This document shows positions 16,076 through 25,656 of a DNA stretch of 64,000 nt, in pieces. Source of the stretch: Deltaproteobacteria bacterium (GTDB lineage Bacteria; Myxococcota_A; Polyangia; Polyangiales; Ga0077539). Location of the stretch: the NCBI GenBank assembly GCA_947477565.1, contig CANJUR010000009.1:58218-122217 (forward strand), written 5' to 3'. Below the pieces are notes generated by a model that saw only the letters and a program-made list of their open reading frames with translations, had not been told where the DNA came from and searched no databases. Both the position numbers and the translations under genes were made by a program. Numbering within the stretch: the first letter of the stretch is position 1; each line of letters starts with the position of its first letter.

Positions 16076-18035
16076 CTCCATCGACGCATCGCTCGCGGTC
16101 GAGCGCGTAGACCGTCGTCGCGCCCAGGCGCAGCATCGGTTGGGCCGAAGTCCGAAGGAGGCGCAGCGTCGCCCTCATGTCGGCGATGATCTCCGCGTCG
16201 TCGTAGCCCTCCACCGCGATGGGCGGATAGGCGCGGTACGCGGCGATATTGAGGAGGACGTGGGTGACGCCTCGACGGTGCAGCCACGCGCACATCCGGC
16301 CCGCGACGCGCGCGTCGTGCAGTTCGGCCCAGATCGGCGACCCCTGATTGATGAAGAAGAACACGAAGTCGATGCCGCGCAGGTACCAACTCCTGCCCTC
16401 GAAGAGCGGGAGGAGCCGGGCGCCCGGAGGCAATCGCCGTCGCAGCGCGTCGCCCATCTGTTCGCCCGGGTCGAGGAGCGCCGCGCGTTCGGGGGAGATG
16501 TCGCCGAGCGCCACGCGGGACACCGGCCCGAGCTCCGACGAGAACCGCGCCACCGCGAGCGCGAGCGCCACGCCAGCGATTGCCTTCATCGCGATCACCC
16601 CGCGATCGTCCAGGACGCGATCGGCGGTGACGGCCAGCGAGAACGCGAGGAGCGGACAGAGCGGGAGGAGGTACCGAGCCTCTTGCACCGTCACGAACCA
16701 GCCCACGAAGAAGACGAGGGCAGCGACGCCGAGGCCCCGCAGCGCAGGCGCGGCGGGGCACAGCGCGAGCGCGACTGCCCCCACGAGATGTAACGGGCCG
16801 AGCACGGAGCCGAAGCCACCGTGATAGAGCCCCGGTGTCGCGCGGAGGGTCACGTTGACCGGCCCGAGGAGCAGCGCTCCGAGCCCGTGACCCATCCCGA
16901 TGTCGCGATGGAAGCTGAGCATCTCGCGCAGAAACAACGGATGGAAGAACCCTGCCGCGATGGGGTTTCCGGTGCTGATGGTGTTACGCACGAACCATGG
17001 CGTGAGCATGGTCAGGGCCCCGGCGACCATCGCGGCTGCGAGGTGCACGCGGCGCTGGAAGGGAACTGCCGGAACCACCAGCCACCCCACCGCCACCGCG
17101 CCCGGGAGCAGGAGTCCAGGGTAGCGGGTGGCCGCGCAGGCGCCCACGAAGAAGGCCGCACGCGCGGTCCCCCGGCGCGCGTCGCCCGGGAGCGAGAGCA
17201 CCGCTTCGAGCGCGGCGGTCGCGAAGAGCATGAGCGCGAGATCGCTGTACACCACCGTCGTCTCCCACAAGAACGTCGGATCGGCGGCCACAGCGAGCAC
17301 CGCGACGGGCCACGCGCGCGGCGCATGGGAGCGCCCGAGGTCTGCGACGAGCAGCAGCGCGAGCACGCCATATTCGAGGACCATCAGCTTGGCCAGCGCG
17401 GGACCGTGCAGCACCAGCGAAGCCGCGGTGAGCATCTCCGACAGCAGCGGAAACGAGCTGTACACCATCGCGGAGTCGACCCCGATGCGCCCGGTGCGAA
17501 GAAACCACTCCGGGAGCGCGAGGTGGCAGATGAGCGCGTCCCACCCGTAGCGCGGAACGAACGCATGCAGCGCCGACGGCAGGAAGAGCACCGCGATGCC
17601 TACGAAGAGCGCGCGGGTGCTCGACGGGAGCGGTCCGCCGCGCACGCCCCGCAGCACCGACGGGACGCCCGCGAGGGCTGCGGCGCACAGCACGGCCAAG
17701 ATGACCCCCGGGCGGAAGATCCCCGCTGTCCCAAGCACCGCGAGAGCGGTACCGAGCAAGGCGAACCCCGCGGCGAGGCGCAGCACGGCGTACCGGAGAC
17801 GCGCCCCCGAGGGTGAACGTAGCAGCCTCGCGAGCGGGGCCGACGCGCCCGCGGCCGCGAGGTTCATGAGCCCGAGGGCAGCGAGCGCATGCGTGATCAC
17901 CACGAGCTTCCCGAGCTGAGGAACAACGATGGAGGGCAACGCCGGCAGGTGTCCGTACCGGACTCCCCACGCTGCGACGATCGCGAGGGCCGCCACCAGC
18001 AGGACCGCGCGACGGACAGACGTGATGGGCATCAT
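16044..18035 (-). CDS. Multi-pass membrane glycosyltransferase-like protein (GT39/ArnT-like)
   Basis: The 663-residue protein has about 11-13 hydrophobic segments over the first 500 residues and a soluble C-terminal domain of about 150. A short loop with YGWDALICHLALPEW early on resembles the Asp-containing first periplasmic loop of GT-C fold enzymes that use polyprenyl-phosphate sugars. Acceptor and sugar are unknown. Start ATG 18035 (or 18032) is placed before the first membrane helix; the frame runs on to 18098. The last 32 nt overlap the convergent redoxin-like gene. Confidence 0.65.
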   Translation of the reverse strand: MMPITSVRRAVLLVAALAIVAAWGVRYGHLPALPSIVVPQLGKLVVITHALAALGLMNLAAAGASAPLARLLRSPSGARLRYAVLRLAAGFALLGTALAVLGTAGIFRPGVILAVLCAAALAGVPSVLRGVRGGPLPSSTRALFVGIAVLFLPSALHAFVPRYGWDALICHLALPEWFLRTGRIGVDSAMVYSSFPLLSEMLTAASLVLHGPALAKLMVLEYGVLALLLVADLGRSHAPRAWPVAVLAVAADPTFLWETTVVYSDLALMLFATAALEAVLSLPGDARRGTARAAFFVGACAATRYPGLLLPGAVAVGWLVVPAVPFQRRVHLAAAMVAGALTMLTPWFVRNTISTGNPIAAGFFHPLFLREMLSFHRDIGMGHGLGALLLGPVNVTLRATPGLYHGGFGSVLGPLHLVGAVALALCPAAPALRGLGVAALVFFVGWFVTVQEARYLLPLCPLLAFSLAVTADRVLDDRGVIAMKAIAGVALALAVARFSSELGPVSRVALGDISPERAALLDPGEQMGDALRRRLPPGARLLPLFEGRSWYLRGIDFVFFFINQGSPIWAELHDARVAGRMCAWLHRRGVTHVLLNIAAYRAYPPIAVEGYDDAEIIADMRATLRLLRTSAQPMLRLGATTVYALDRERCVDGVSDPAAAPGR

Positions 18036-18433
18036 GGCCTGGAATGATCGCACGGAGACTGGACCGATCGGAGCGCCAGATGGAGCGCCGCGCGGCACCG
18101 TGGCACGGCTGATCGTGATCGCAGGCGACGATCGAGGGAGTGTGAATCAAATGCAAACAGCCGTTTGAGCGGTTGATGCTCAAACGGTTGTTTTCATGGA
18201 GTGGGGAAAGATTCGATCTCCCGACGTCCGCGGTCCCGATGGGGGCGCAGGACGTCCCGGGCCGCCCGCGCCGGTCTCCATCCTCGACACCTGATCCAAT
18301 TCATCGGTGGTGATTCATCTGGGATTCGGCGGTGGCGGTGGGAGCCGTCGGTCTCCGGCTCGCAAGCCGGACATCCCGAATGACGAGATCAACCATCCAA
18401 TGCGCCGCTGGGTGAAAGTTGATCTCCAGTACA
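18036..18433. other. Divergent intergenic region, 398 bp
   Basis: The region lies between the membrane glycosyltransferase-like gene and the SNF2 helicase. It holds a strong inverted repeat (18155-18193). A smaller stem, CCGGCTCGCAAGCCGG, is near 18355-18370. I see no gene in it. Confidence 0.6.
18155..18193. promoter_or_regulatory. 16-bp inverted repeat, candidate operator
   Basis: Arms AAACAGCCGTTTGAGC (18155-18170) and GCTCAAACGGTTGTTT (18178-18193) pair with one G-T, around a 7-nt loop. Because the genes on both sides point away, a terminator is unlikely. A dimeric repressor site or a leader hairpin in the minus-strand transcript fits better. Confidence 0.5.
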
Positions 18434-21400
18434 ATGCCGGTCGTGAATCCCGACGACAGGCCATCGACGCAGAAAACCCTCACTCCCCATCTGCGCGAAG
18501 GATCCAGTGAGTCACTCGCAGCGCTGCCTACGATGGAGCGCGAGATTGTCGAGCTTTTATCGGTGTTTCTCGAGACCACCATCCTCTCGAACACCGTCCG
18601 GGCGATGGGCAAGCGCGGACACCGGGTGGCCGGCCACGCCGTCAAGAACTACGAGATTCTTCCTCGGTTGAAGTCACTGGTCGACAGCGGATACCTCGTC
18701 GGTGAAGACCACTACGCCGTGCCCCAGGGCATCGCACACCGCGCCATGCTCGCCGCTGCATCGGAGGGCCGCCTCGGCCCCATGGCGGCGATCGTGCGAG
18801 ACCTCCGGCCCGCGCGGACGAGCCCCGACAAACCGATCTCGACCTGGGAACTCGGACTGCGCGAACTCCGTATCGAGATCTACGCGAAGGAGTGGGACGC
18901 CGTCCGCGGCCTCATCACCTCGATGCCGCGCCACATCTTCCACGACGTGTGTCGGCCCTTCGATCGCGACTGGATCGCGGACTTTCCTGCCGACATCCGC
19001 AGCCACGCGCTCGCGGGCATCGTCGAGGCCTCGACGTCGCGACTCGAACCCGTGGACGACGCCCTCGCCATGCTCGAAGCCGAGCCCGCGCTCACCCACT
19101 CAGAGCACCGGATTCTCGTCGAACAACTGGTGTTCCGTGGTCGCCTCGAAGACGCCGAACGGACGCTTGCAGGCCGCCGGTCCATCGAGGCCGACGTGGG
19201 TCGCGCCTTTGTCGCGTTGCTGCGCGGACGCACGGCCGAGGCGATCGCGACCTACGAGACTGCCCTCGGCGTCATGCGCAAGATGTCCGGCAAGCGCACC
19301 GCCATCTTCCCCGATCGGGCAGGGCTGTTCTTCGTCGTCGCGCTGATCGCGGAGGGCAGCACCGCAAGCCTGGTCCGCGCCACGGCGCTGTGCGACGCAG
19401 CCTCGAATTCGCATCCCCTATCGCGCGCCTACGCGATGCTCTCGGAGGTGGTCCGGGTGATCAGAGTTCGCGTCACCGCGGACGCGCTGACCTGGATCAC
19501 AAGCGAAACGAATTCCACGTCACCAGATCCGATCGAGGTTCTCCTCCAGGCGACATCGGCCCTGTGGGCGCAGGCCAAACTCCCGAAAGAAACGCAGACC
19601 GATCTCCGGAAGCGAATCACCCGAGCCGAGGCTGCGGGACTGCACTGGTACGCCGCCCAGGGCGCAGATCTCCTCGACGGCCTCGCGGGGAAGGCCGCCG
19701 GTGTTCGCAAAGACGTCGAAGGGGTTCGCCTCGCCAGCCTGGTGCTCCGTCGTGAGCGTTGGGCCGAGACGCTCGGCGTGCTCGTCGAGATCGCGGCGAC
19801 CCAGAAGCCCGGGGTAGCTGCGCTCAACGCGACGAAGTCGGAGGCCGAACAACGCCTCGCATGGGTCGTGCGCAAGAACACCTACGGGCTCTCGGTTGAT
19901 CCGCGCGAGCAGACGAGGGTGAAAGGCGAGTGGTCGAAGGGGCGGGCGGTCGCGCTCAAGCGACTTTTAGAAGAGGCAAAGAAGCTCGAATTTCTGACGA
20001 GCACCGACATCGCTGCGTGCGCGGCCATCGGGACGTCCGTCACCTACGAGCATTACGGCCGCTATCCGCGAACCAACTACCTACTCAACGTCCCCCTTGC
20101 CCTACGCGCTCTCATCGGAGCGTCCAATGTGCTGATGGAGCTTCCCGACGGCACCTTCGAGCCCTGCGAGATCCGCGTGGGCGCGCCCCGCCTTGAGGTC
20201 ACCAGCGCGGGCGATCGGCTGTCGTTGTCTCTCGTTCCCTTACCGACGAGCGAGGAGGAGACCGTCACCATCGTCGATGCTGGCCCTCGCGCGATGGAGG
20301 TCATTGAGTTCGCGCCGATTCATCACGCGATCGCGCGTGCGCTCGGCGTCAAGGCCCTCGATGTGCCGCGCTCGGGAGAGGCGCAACTCCGCGCGGCGCT
20401 GAGCGCGCTATCGGGGCGCGTCGCCGTCCAGGCCGACCTCCCCGGTGACACCACCGGCGCGGATGCCACCCGAGGAGACGCCCGTCCATGCTTTCAACTT
20501 CGGGCGCTCGGCGATGGGCTCTCGGTCGCGGCGCACGTCCGCCCGCTCGGCCCTGACGGTCCCGTCGCTCGCCCCGGACGCGGCGGCGCCGTGGTGTTTG
20601 GCGTGGTCGCGGGACGACGCGTACAGGCGAAGCGCGATCTCGCGGAGGAGACCCTCAGGCTCGACCGCGCACTCGCCGCATGTGTGTCGCTCTCCGCAGG
20701 GCGCAGCGCCGACGCGGACTTCGTTCTCGCTACGCCCGACCGCGCACTCGAGGCCCTCGTCGAGTTGCGTGCGCTGGCTAATGAAGCAGTCATCGAGTGG
20801 CCCGACGGCGAGGCGTTCCAGGTGTCGGATTCCGTAGGGTCTGAGCAGCTTCGGTGGATCATCAAGAGCGACGCCGGAAGCTTCCTCGCGAGCGCCACGC
20901 TGGCGATCCCTGGCCGCAAGGCGATCGAGATCGCGGACATCGCCGACTATCTCTCGGCGTCCCCGGGCCGCTTCCTCCAACTCGCGGGCGAGACACGCTA
21001 CCTCGCGCTCACGGCCGAACTTCGCGATCGCCTTGAGGAGATTCTTGGGCTCACCGAGCGCGCCGGGCGTGGGCTGCGCATCCATCCGCTCGCGGCTGCG
21101 ATGGTGGCCGATCTTCTCGGAGCTTCCGCCCTCAAGGCAGACGACGGATGGCGGCAGCAGGTGGCGAACTTCACGGCGAGCGCCGGCTACGAAGTGAAGA
21201 TTCCATCGACCTTTCGCGGCGAGCTTCGGCCGTATCAGTTCGACGGCTTCCAATGGATGGCGCGATTGAGTCACTGGGGCGCAGGAGGCTGCCTCGCCGA
21301 CGAGATGGGCCTCGGGAAGACCATTCAGGCCATCGCGCTGCTGTTGCACCGGGCTGCGGAGGGACCGGCCCTGATCGTCGCGCCGACCTCCGTGGTGCCA

Positions 21401-22606
21401 AACTGGATCGATGAGATCGGTCGCTTCGCACCGACGCTCCGCGTACGAACCTTCATGGGGTCGGCGCGCGCCAGGGAGCTTGAGGGTCTTGGTGATTTTG
21501 ACGTGCTGGTGACGAGTTACACCGTGCTTCCGCTCGACATCGATGACCTCGCGAAGATCGACTTCGCGACCGCCGTGCTCGACGAGGCGCAGACCATCAA
21601 GAACGCCGGCACGCTTCGGGCTCGCGCGGCGGGTCGCCTTCGCGCGCGGCTCCGCATCGCGACGACGGGCACGCCCATCGAAAACCGCCTCGACGACCTC
21701 CACAGCATCTTCACCTTCCTCAACCCCGGGCTCCTTGGTTCGGCGCAGGGCTTCCAGACCCGGTTTGCGCGGCCGATCGAGCGCGATCGCGACCCTCGCG
21801 CCCGCGGGCTCCTGCGCAGGGTCGTCGCACCCTTCGTGCTCCGTCGCACCAAGACGCAGGTGGTGCCCGAGCTTCCAGCCCGCACGGAGGTCACTCTCCG
21901 GGTCCCGCTTGAGATGGAGGAGATGGCCATCTACGAGGTGATCCGAGAGGAGGCCCTCGCGGAGTTGGCGCGTGAGGTTCGCGGTGAGCGGGCGAAGGCC
22001 GCGGGTCGGTTCAGGATCCTCGCAGCGATCATGCGTCTCCGGCAGGCGGCGTCGAACGCGCGGCTGGTGCTGCCCGACGCGACGGCCCCGAGCGCCAAGC
22101 TGGCGGCGCTCGGCGAGCTGTTGGACGACCTGCTACCCAATCAGCACAAAGTGCTTATTTTCAGCCAGTTTGTGAGTCACCTCGCGTTGGTGAAGGAGAT
22201 GTTGGAGGCGCGCGGCGTGCGCTATCAGTACCTCGATGGATCCACACCGATGGCCGCCCGCAAGGTTGCCGTGGATGGCTTTCAGAAGGGCGAAGGGGAG
22301 GTGTTTCTGATCAGCCTGAAGGCGGGGGGATTCGGTCTCAACCTCACGGCCGCCGACTACGTGGTGCACATGGATCCGTGGTGGAACCCCGCGGTCGAGG
22401 ATCAGGCCTCGGACCGTGCGCATCGCATCGGGCAGGCACGGCCCGTCACGATCTATCGGCTCGTGGCGCGCGACACCATTGAAGACCGCATCCTCGGGCT
22501 ACACCACCGCAAGCGCGAACTCGCGGCGGGGATCCTGGAGGGCAGCGACCTCGCCGGGCGCATGACGGAGGAGGAGCTGCTCGGACTCATTCGCGACGCG
22601 AAGTGA
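18434..22606 (+). CDS. Large SNF2/Swi2-family DEAD/DEAH-box helicase
   Basis: The 1390-residue protein has a Swi2/Snf2 ATPase core in its last third. RPYQFDGFQWM lies near 930, the Walker A DEMGLGKT near 957-964, and a DEAQ box near 1049. The helicase C lobe includes KVLIFSQF near 1238 and DRAHRIGQ near 1325. The N-terminal ~900 residues are predicted mixed alpha-helical (early part perhaps repeat-like) and resemble no domain I can name. SNF2 proteins translocate on duplex DNA and remodel protein-DNA complexes; some belong to restriction or defence systems. No methylase, nuclease or other defence gene is adjacent. ATG 18434 is preferred over TTG 18419. Confidence 0.9.
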   Translation: MPVVNPDDRPSTQKTLTPHLREGSSESLAALPTMEREIVELLSVFLETTILSNTVRAMGKRGHRVAGHAVKNYEILPRLKSLVDSGYLVGEDHYAVPQGIAHRAMLAAASEGRLGPMAAIVRDLRPARTSPDKPISTWELGLRELRIEIYAKEWDAVRGLITSMPRHIFHDVCRPFDRDWIADFPADIRSHALAGIVEASTSRLEPVDDALAMLEAEPALTHSEHRILVEQLVFRGRLEDAERTLAGRRSIEADVGRAFVALLRGRTAEAIATYETALGVMRKMSGKRTAIFPDRAGLFFVVALIAEGSTASLVRATALCDAASNSHPLSRAYAMLSEVVRVIRVRVTADALTWITSETNSTSPDPIEVLLQATSALWAQAKLPKETQTDLRKRITRAEAAGLHWYAAQGADLLDGLAGKAAGVRKDVEGVRLASLVLRRERWAETLGVLVEIAATQKPGVAALNATKSEAEQRLAWVVRKNTYGLSVDPREQTRVKGEWSKGRAVALKRLLEEAKKLEFLTSTDIAACAAIGTSVTYEHYGRYPRTNYLLNVPLALRALIGASNVLMELPDGTFEPCEIRVGAPRLEVTSAGDRLSLSLVPLPTSEEETVTIVDAGPRAMEVIEFAPIHHAIARALGVKALDVPRSGEAQLRAALSALSGRVAVQADLPGDTTGADATRGDARPCFQLRALGDGLSVAAHVRPLGPDGPVARPGRGGAVVFGVVAGRRVQAKRDLAEETLRLDRALAACVSLSAGRSADADFVLATPDRALEALVELRALANEAVIEWPDGEAFQVSDSVGSEQLRWIIKSDAGSFLASATLAIPGRKAIEIADIADYLSASPGRFLQLAGETRYLALTAELRDRLEEILGLTERAGRGLRIHPLAAAMVADLLGASALKADDGWRQQVANFTASAGYEVKIPSTFRGELRPYQFDGFQWMARLSHWGAGGCLADEMGLGKTIQAIALLLHRAAEGPALIVAPTSVVPNWIDEIGRFAPTLRVRTFMGSARARELEGLGDFDVLVTSYTVLPLDIDDLAKIDFATAVLDEAQTIKNAGTLRARAAGRLRARLRIATTGTPIENRLDDLHSIFTFLNPGLLGSAQGFQTRFARPIERDRDPRARGLLRRVVAPFVLRRTKTQVVPELPARTEVTLRVPLEMEEMAIYEVIREEALAELAREVRGERAKAAGRFRILAAIMRLRQAASNARLVLPDATAPSAKLAALGELLDDLLPNQHKVLIFSQFVSHLALVKEMLEARGVRYQYLDGSTPMAARKVAVDGFQKGEGEVFLISLKAGGFGLNLTAADYVVHMDPWWNPAVEDQASDRAHRIGQARPVTIYRLVARDTIEDRILGLHHRKRELAAGILEGSDLAGRMTEEELLGLIRDAK

Positions 22607-22972
22607 GCGGAGTCCGATGACTCGAACTCGCGGTACTGGTTCGGGTGGATGATCGAGCGCACGACTGAGGTCACCGTGCGCGGCATCGACACCCGCGCCG
22701 AGGGCACGACGATCTACGGCGGGATCGTGGCCGACGAGCGCCCCGTCGCGGCGGCGCTCGCCCAGCGGTACCGTCATCGGCGGCAGCACCCACCTCACGT
22801 GGCGGATGCCCTCCGGCGCGCGGTGCGGTGCGCCGAAGGGCTCGTTCACCCAAGGTCATCGGCTGCGTCGCGGTGACCTTCAGGGCGAGTCGCCCGACTA
22901 CCTTCGGGCGGGTCGTGCCCCCCGCGAACGCTCGGCTTGACAGGGCGCGCCGCGACTCATTCCATCCGCTCC
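22607..22972. other. Gap after the helicase with a possible decayed gene
   Basis: There are 366 bp between the helicase and the carotenoid oxygenase. Apart from the remnant listed at 22649-22876 I find no structure. Confidence 0.5.
22649..22876 (+). pseudogene. Possible degraded coding sequence, unknown
   Basis: The frame reads MIERTTEVTVRGIDTRAEGT and onward with G/C-rich third positions for about 45 codons, then becomes Arg/His-rich. Good codon usage appears to continue in another frame (TVIGGSTHLTWRMPSG) from about 22770. This suggests one frameshift in a small gene. No family is recognised. Confidence 0.25.
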
Positions 22973-24406
22973 ATGGAACCCGCCGCCCAGCCCATCGTGA
23001 CGCCCCCGCGCAGCCCCTACCTTGATGGCCCTTATACGCCGGTCGAGCGGGAGATCACGGCGAGCGACCTGCCCGTCATCGGCGAACTCCCGCGCGACCT
23101 CGCGGGCATGTATGTGCGCAACGGCGCCAACCCCCGATTCGCGCCGAAGGGCCGGTACCACTGGTTCGATGGCGACGGCATGGTGCACGGGCTCCATTTC
23201 GACAACGGCCGCGCGACCTACCGCAACCGCTACGTGCAGACCGCCGCGCTCAATGAGGAGACCGCCGCCGGTCACGCCCTCTCGACGGGCATCATGGAGG
23301 CGCCCGACTTCCGTCGCCCGGGCGGTCCGTTCAAGGACACCGCCAACACCGACCTGGTCTTTCACGCCGGGCGGCTGATGGCCCTGTGGTGGCTCGGCGG
23401 CGCGTGCCACCAGCTGTCTCTCCCCGCGCTCGAGACCCTCGGCGTCGTCGACTTCGGATCTCCCTTGAAGAAGGGACTCGCCGCCCACCCCAAGGTCGAC
23501 CCGATCACCGGCGAACTCATGTTCTTCGACTACGCGCTCACGCCGCCGTATCTCACCTACGGGGTCATCTCCGCGAGCGGTCAGCTCGTGCACCAGGTGC
23601 CCATCGACCTGCCCGGCGCGCGCCTCCAGCACGACATCGCCATCACTGCGAAGCACACCATTCTCCTCGACCTCCCCCTCATGTGGGACCCGGCCATGCT
23701 CGCCCGGGGGAAGACCCGCGTGCGCTTCTATCCCGATCTGCCGTCGCGCTTCGGCATCATTCCCCGCCACGGCGCCGCCGACTCGATTCGCTGGTTCGAG
23801 GCGAGCGCTTGTTACATGTATCACACCATCAATGCGTGGGAGGAGGGCGACGAGGTGGTGCTCCTCGGGTGCCGCATCGAGCACCCGCTGCCCGAGTCGC
23901 CCCACGCAAGCAAGGTGGTGCCCCGCCTCGACGCGCTCGCGCTTGAGCCCTACCTGCACGAGTGGCGCTTTAACCTCGTCACGGGCGCCGTTCGCGAGCG
24001 CAAGCTCGACGACGTCATGACCGAGTTTCCGCGCATGAACAACGAGGTGCTCGGCCGCCCGTCGCGCTATTCGTACAACCCCCGCGTGGCGCCCGCCGCG
24101 ACGCTGCTCTACGACGGCGTCATCAAGTACGACACCGTCGCCGGCACCTCGGTGCAACACACCTACGGCGCGAGTCGCTATGGCGGCGAGGTGGCCTTCG
24201 CGCCGCGCGTCGGGGCGAAGGGCGAAGACGACGGCTACCTCGTCACCTTCGTGCACGACCGGGCGAGCGGACGCGGCGAGGTGGTCGTGCTCGACGCGCG
24301 CGACGTCGCTTCGGGCCCCGTGGCTCGCGTGGTGTTGCCGCAGCAGGTTCCGATTGGATATCACTCGTGGTGGGTGCCGGCCGCACAGATGGCGGTGCCG
24401 GAGTGA
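22973..24406 (+). CDS. Carotenoid oxygenase (carotenoid/stilbene cleavage dioxygenase family)
   Basis: The 477-residue protein spans the whole RPE65/carotenoid oxygenase fold. The four iron-ligand histidines are in HPKVDP (His172), LQHDIAIT (His220), MYHTINAWE (His284) and GYHSWW near the C-terminus (His464). Family members cleave a C=C bond of carotenoids, apocarotenoids or lignostilbenes with O2 at a non-haem Fe(II). GDGMVHGLHF near residue 67 is also typical. ATG 22973 matches the expected length. The stop overlaps the start of a thiolase gene (GTGA), so the enzyme is translationally coupled to two thiolases and probably feeds a CoA-dependent degradation route. Confidence 0.92.
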   Translation: MEPAAQPIVTPPRSPYLDGPYTPVEREITASDLPVIGELPRDLAGMYVRNGANPRFAPKGRYHWFDGDGMVHGLHFDNGRATYRNRYVQTAALNEETAAGHALSTGIMEAPDFRRPGGPFKDTANTDLVFHAGRLMALWWLGGACHQLSLPALETLGVVDFGSPLKKGLAAHPKVDPITGELMFFDYALTPPYLTYGVISASGQLVHQVPIDLPGARLQHDIAITAKHTILLDLPLMWDPAMLARGKTRVRFYPDLPSRFGIIPRHGAADSIRWFEASACYMYHTINAWEEGDEVVLLGCRIEHPLPESPHASKVVPRLDALALEPYLHEWRFNLVTGAVRERKLDDVMTEFPRMNNEVLGRPSRYSYNPRVAPAATLLYDGVIKYDTVAGTSVQHTYGASRYGGEVAFAPRVGAKGEDDGYLVTFVHDRASGRGEVVVLDARDVASGPVARVVLPQQVPIGYHSWWVPAAQMAVPE

Positions 24407-25656
24407 GAGCGGCGACACGCTCGACCGCGCCGGTCTTCGTACTCGGCGGCGCGCAGACCGACTTCGCCCGCCACTGGACGCGCGAGGGACTCACGCTCAC
24501 CGACCTCATGCGCGACACCGCGCAAGGGGCGCTGCGCGGGGCGCGGGTCGACGCGAGCGCCATCGAGGTCGGCCACGTGGCCAACTTCGTCGCCGAGCTC
24601 TTCTGCGGTCAGGGGCACCTCGGCGGGCTGCTCGTCGAGGCCGACCGCGCCTTCGAGGGAATGCCCACCTCGACGCACGAGGCCGCCTGCGCGGCGGGCG
24701 GCGCGGCGCTGATGGCAGCCATGGCCGATATCGAATCAGGGCGATACGACTGCGCCCTGGTCATCGGGGTTGAGCTGATGCGCAACGTCAAGGGCGACGC
24801 GGCGGCGCACCACCTCGGGGCGGCGGCGTATGTCCCGCGCGAGACCGAAGGGGTTCCGTACCCGTGGCCGCAGCTCTTCAGCGACCTCGGCGATGAGTAC
24901 GATCGTCGGTATGGGATTCGACACCACCACCTCGCGGCACTCGCGCAGAGCAACTTCGCCAACGCGCGGCGCAACCCGCGGGCGCAGACGCGGGCCTGGG
25001 TGCTCGCGCCCGAGAACTTCACCGAAGACCAGGGAGCCAATCCCGTCGTGGCGGGGCGCATTCGCAAGCAGGATTGCAGTCAGATCACCGACGGCGGGGC
25101 GGCCGTGGTGCTCGCCTCGGCGCGCTTCGCCGCGCAGTGGGCGCGGCGCGAGGGGGAATCGCTCGAGGCCATTCCGGTGATCCAGGGATGGGGGCATCGT
25201 ACGGGGCGCATGTCCTTTGCGGACAAGATCGCGGCGAGTCGCGACCAGGCCTATGTACTGCCCCACGTGCGCGGCGCGATCACCGACGCGTACGCGCGGG
25301 CGGGCGTCGCGGGCCCGGCGGCGCTCGACGCCATCGAGACGCACGACTGCTTCACGACGACGCACTACATGGCCATCGACCACTTCGGGCTGACGGCGCC
25401 GGGCGAGAGTTGGAAGTCGATTGAAGATGGCGTCATTCAGCGTGGCGGCCGTTGTCCGATGAACACCGGTGGGGGATTGACGGGCGGCGGGCACCCCATC
25501 GGCGCGACGGGCGTGCGCATGGTGCTCGACGCGGCGACGCAGGTGCGCGGCGCGGCGGGCGACTGCCAGGTCGAGGGCGCGCGCACGGTGGCGACGCTCA
25601 ACCTGGGCGGCAGCGGCACCACTGCGGTGTGCACCATCGTCGGGCGCGCCGGCTGA
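24403..25656 (+). CDS. Thiolase-family acetyl-CoA acetyltransferase (SCP2-type)
   Basis: The 417-residue protein has thiolase motifs: the nucleophile Cys in HEAACAAGGAA (about residue 92), THDCFTTTH near 310, and GGGHPIGATGVRM near 360. The pattern (no FCASG, long spacing) fits SCP2-type or acyl-CoA acetyltransferases rather than classical FadA. These enzymes cleave 3-ketoacyl-CoA or condense acyl-CoAs. The GTG start at 24403 overlaps the carotenoid oxygenase stop, and its own stop overlaps the next thiolase by one base. An adjacent divergent pair of thiolases suggests two chain-length or ring-cleavage specificities in one pathway. Confidence 0.88.
   Translation: MRAATRSTAPVFVLGGAQTDFARHWTREGLTLTDLMRDTAQGALRGARVDASAIEVGHVANFVAELFCGQGHLGGLLVEADRAFEGMPTSTHEAACAAGGAALMAAMADIESGRYDCALVIGVELMRNVKGDAAAHHLGAAAYVPRETEGVPYPWPQLFSDLGDEYDRRYGIRHHHLAALAQSNFANARRNPRAQTRAWVLAPENFTEDQGANPVVAGRIRKQDCSQITDGGAAVVLASARFAAQWARREGESLEAIPVIQGWGHRTGRMSFADKIAASRDQAYVLPHVRGAITDAYARAGVAGPAALDAIETHDCFTTTHYMAIDHFGLTAPGESWKSIEDGVIQRGGRCPMNTGGGLTGGGHPIGATGVRMVLDAATQVRGAAGDCQVEGARTVATLNLGGSGTTAVCTIVGRAG

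Noticed and set aside
18155..18193. Intrinsic terminator
   Set aside because: Both flanking genes are transcribed away from it, so there is no upstream transcript to terminate.
22898..24418. 506-codon open frame on the minus strand
   Set aside because: It mirrors the carotenoid oxygenase gene and has shadow-type composition.
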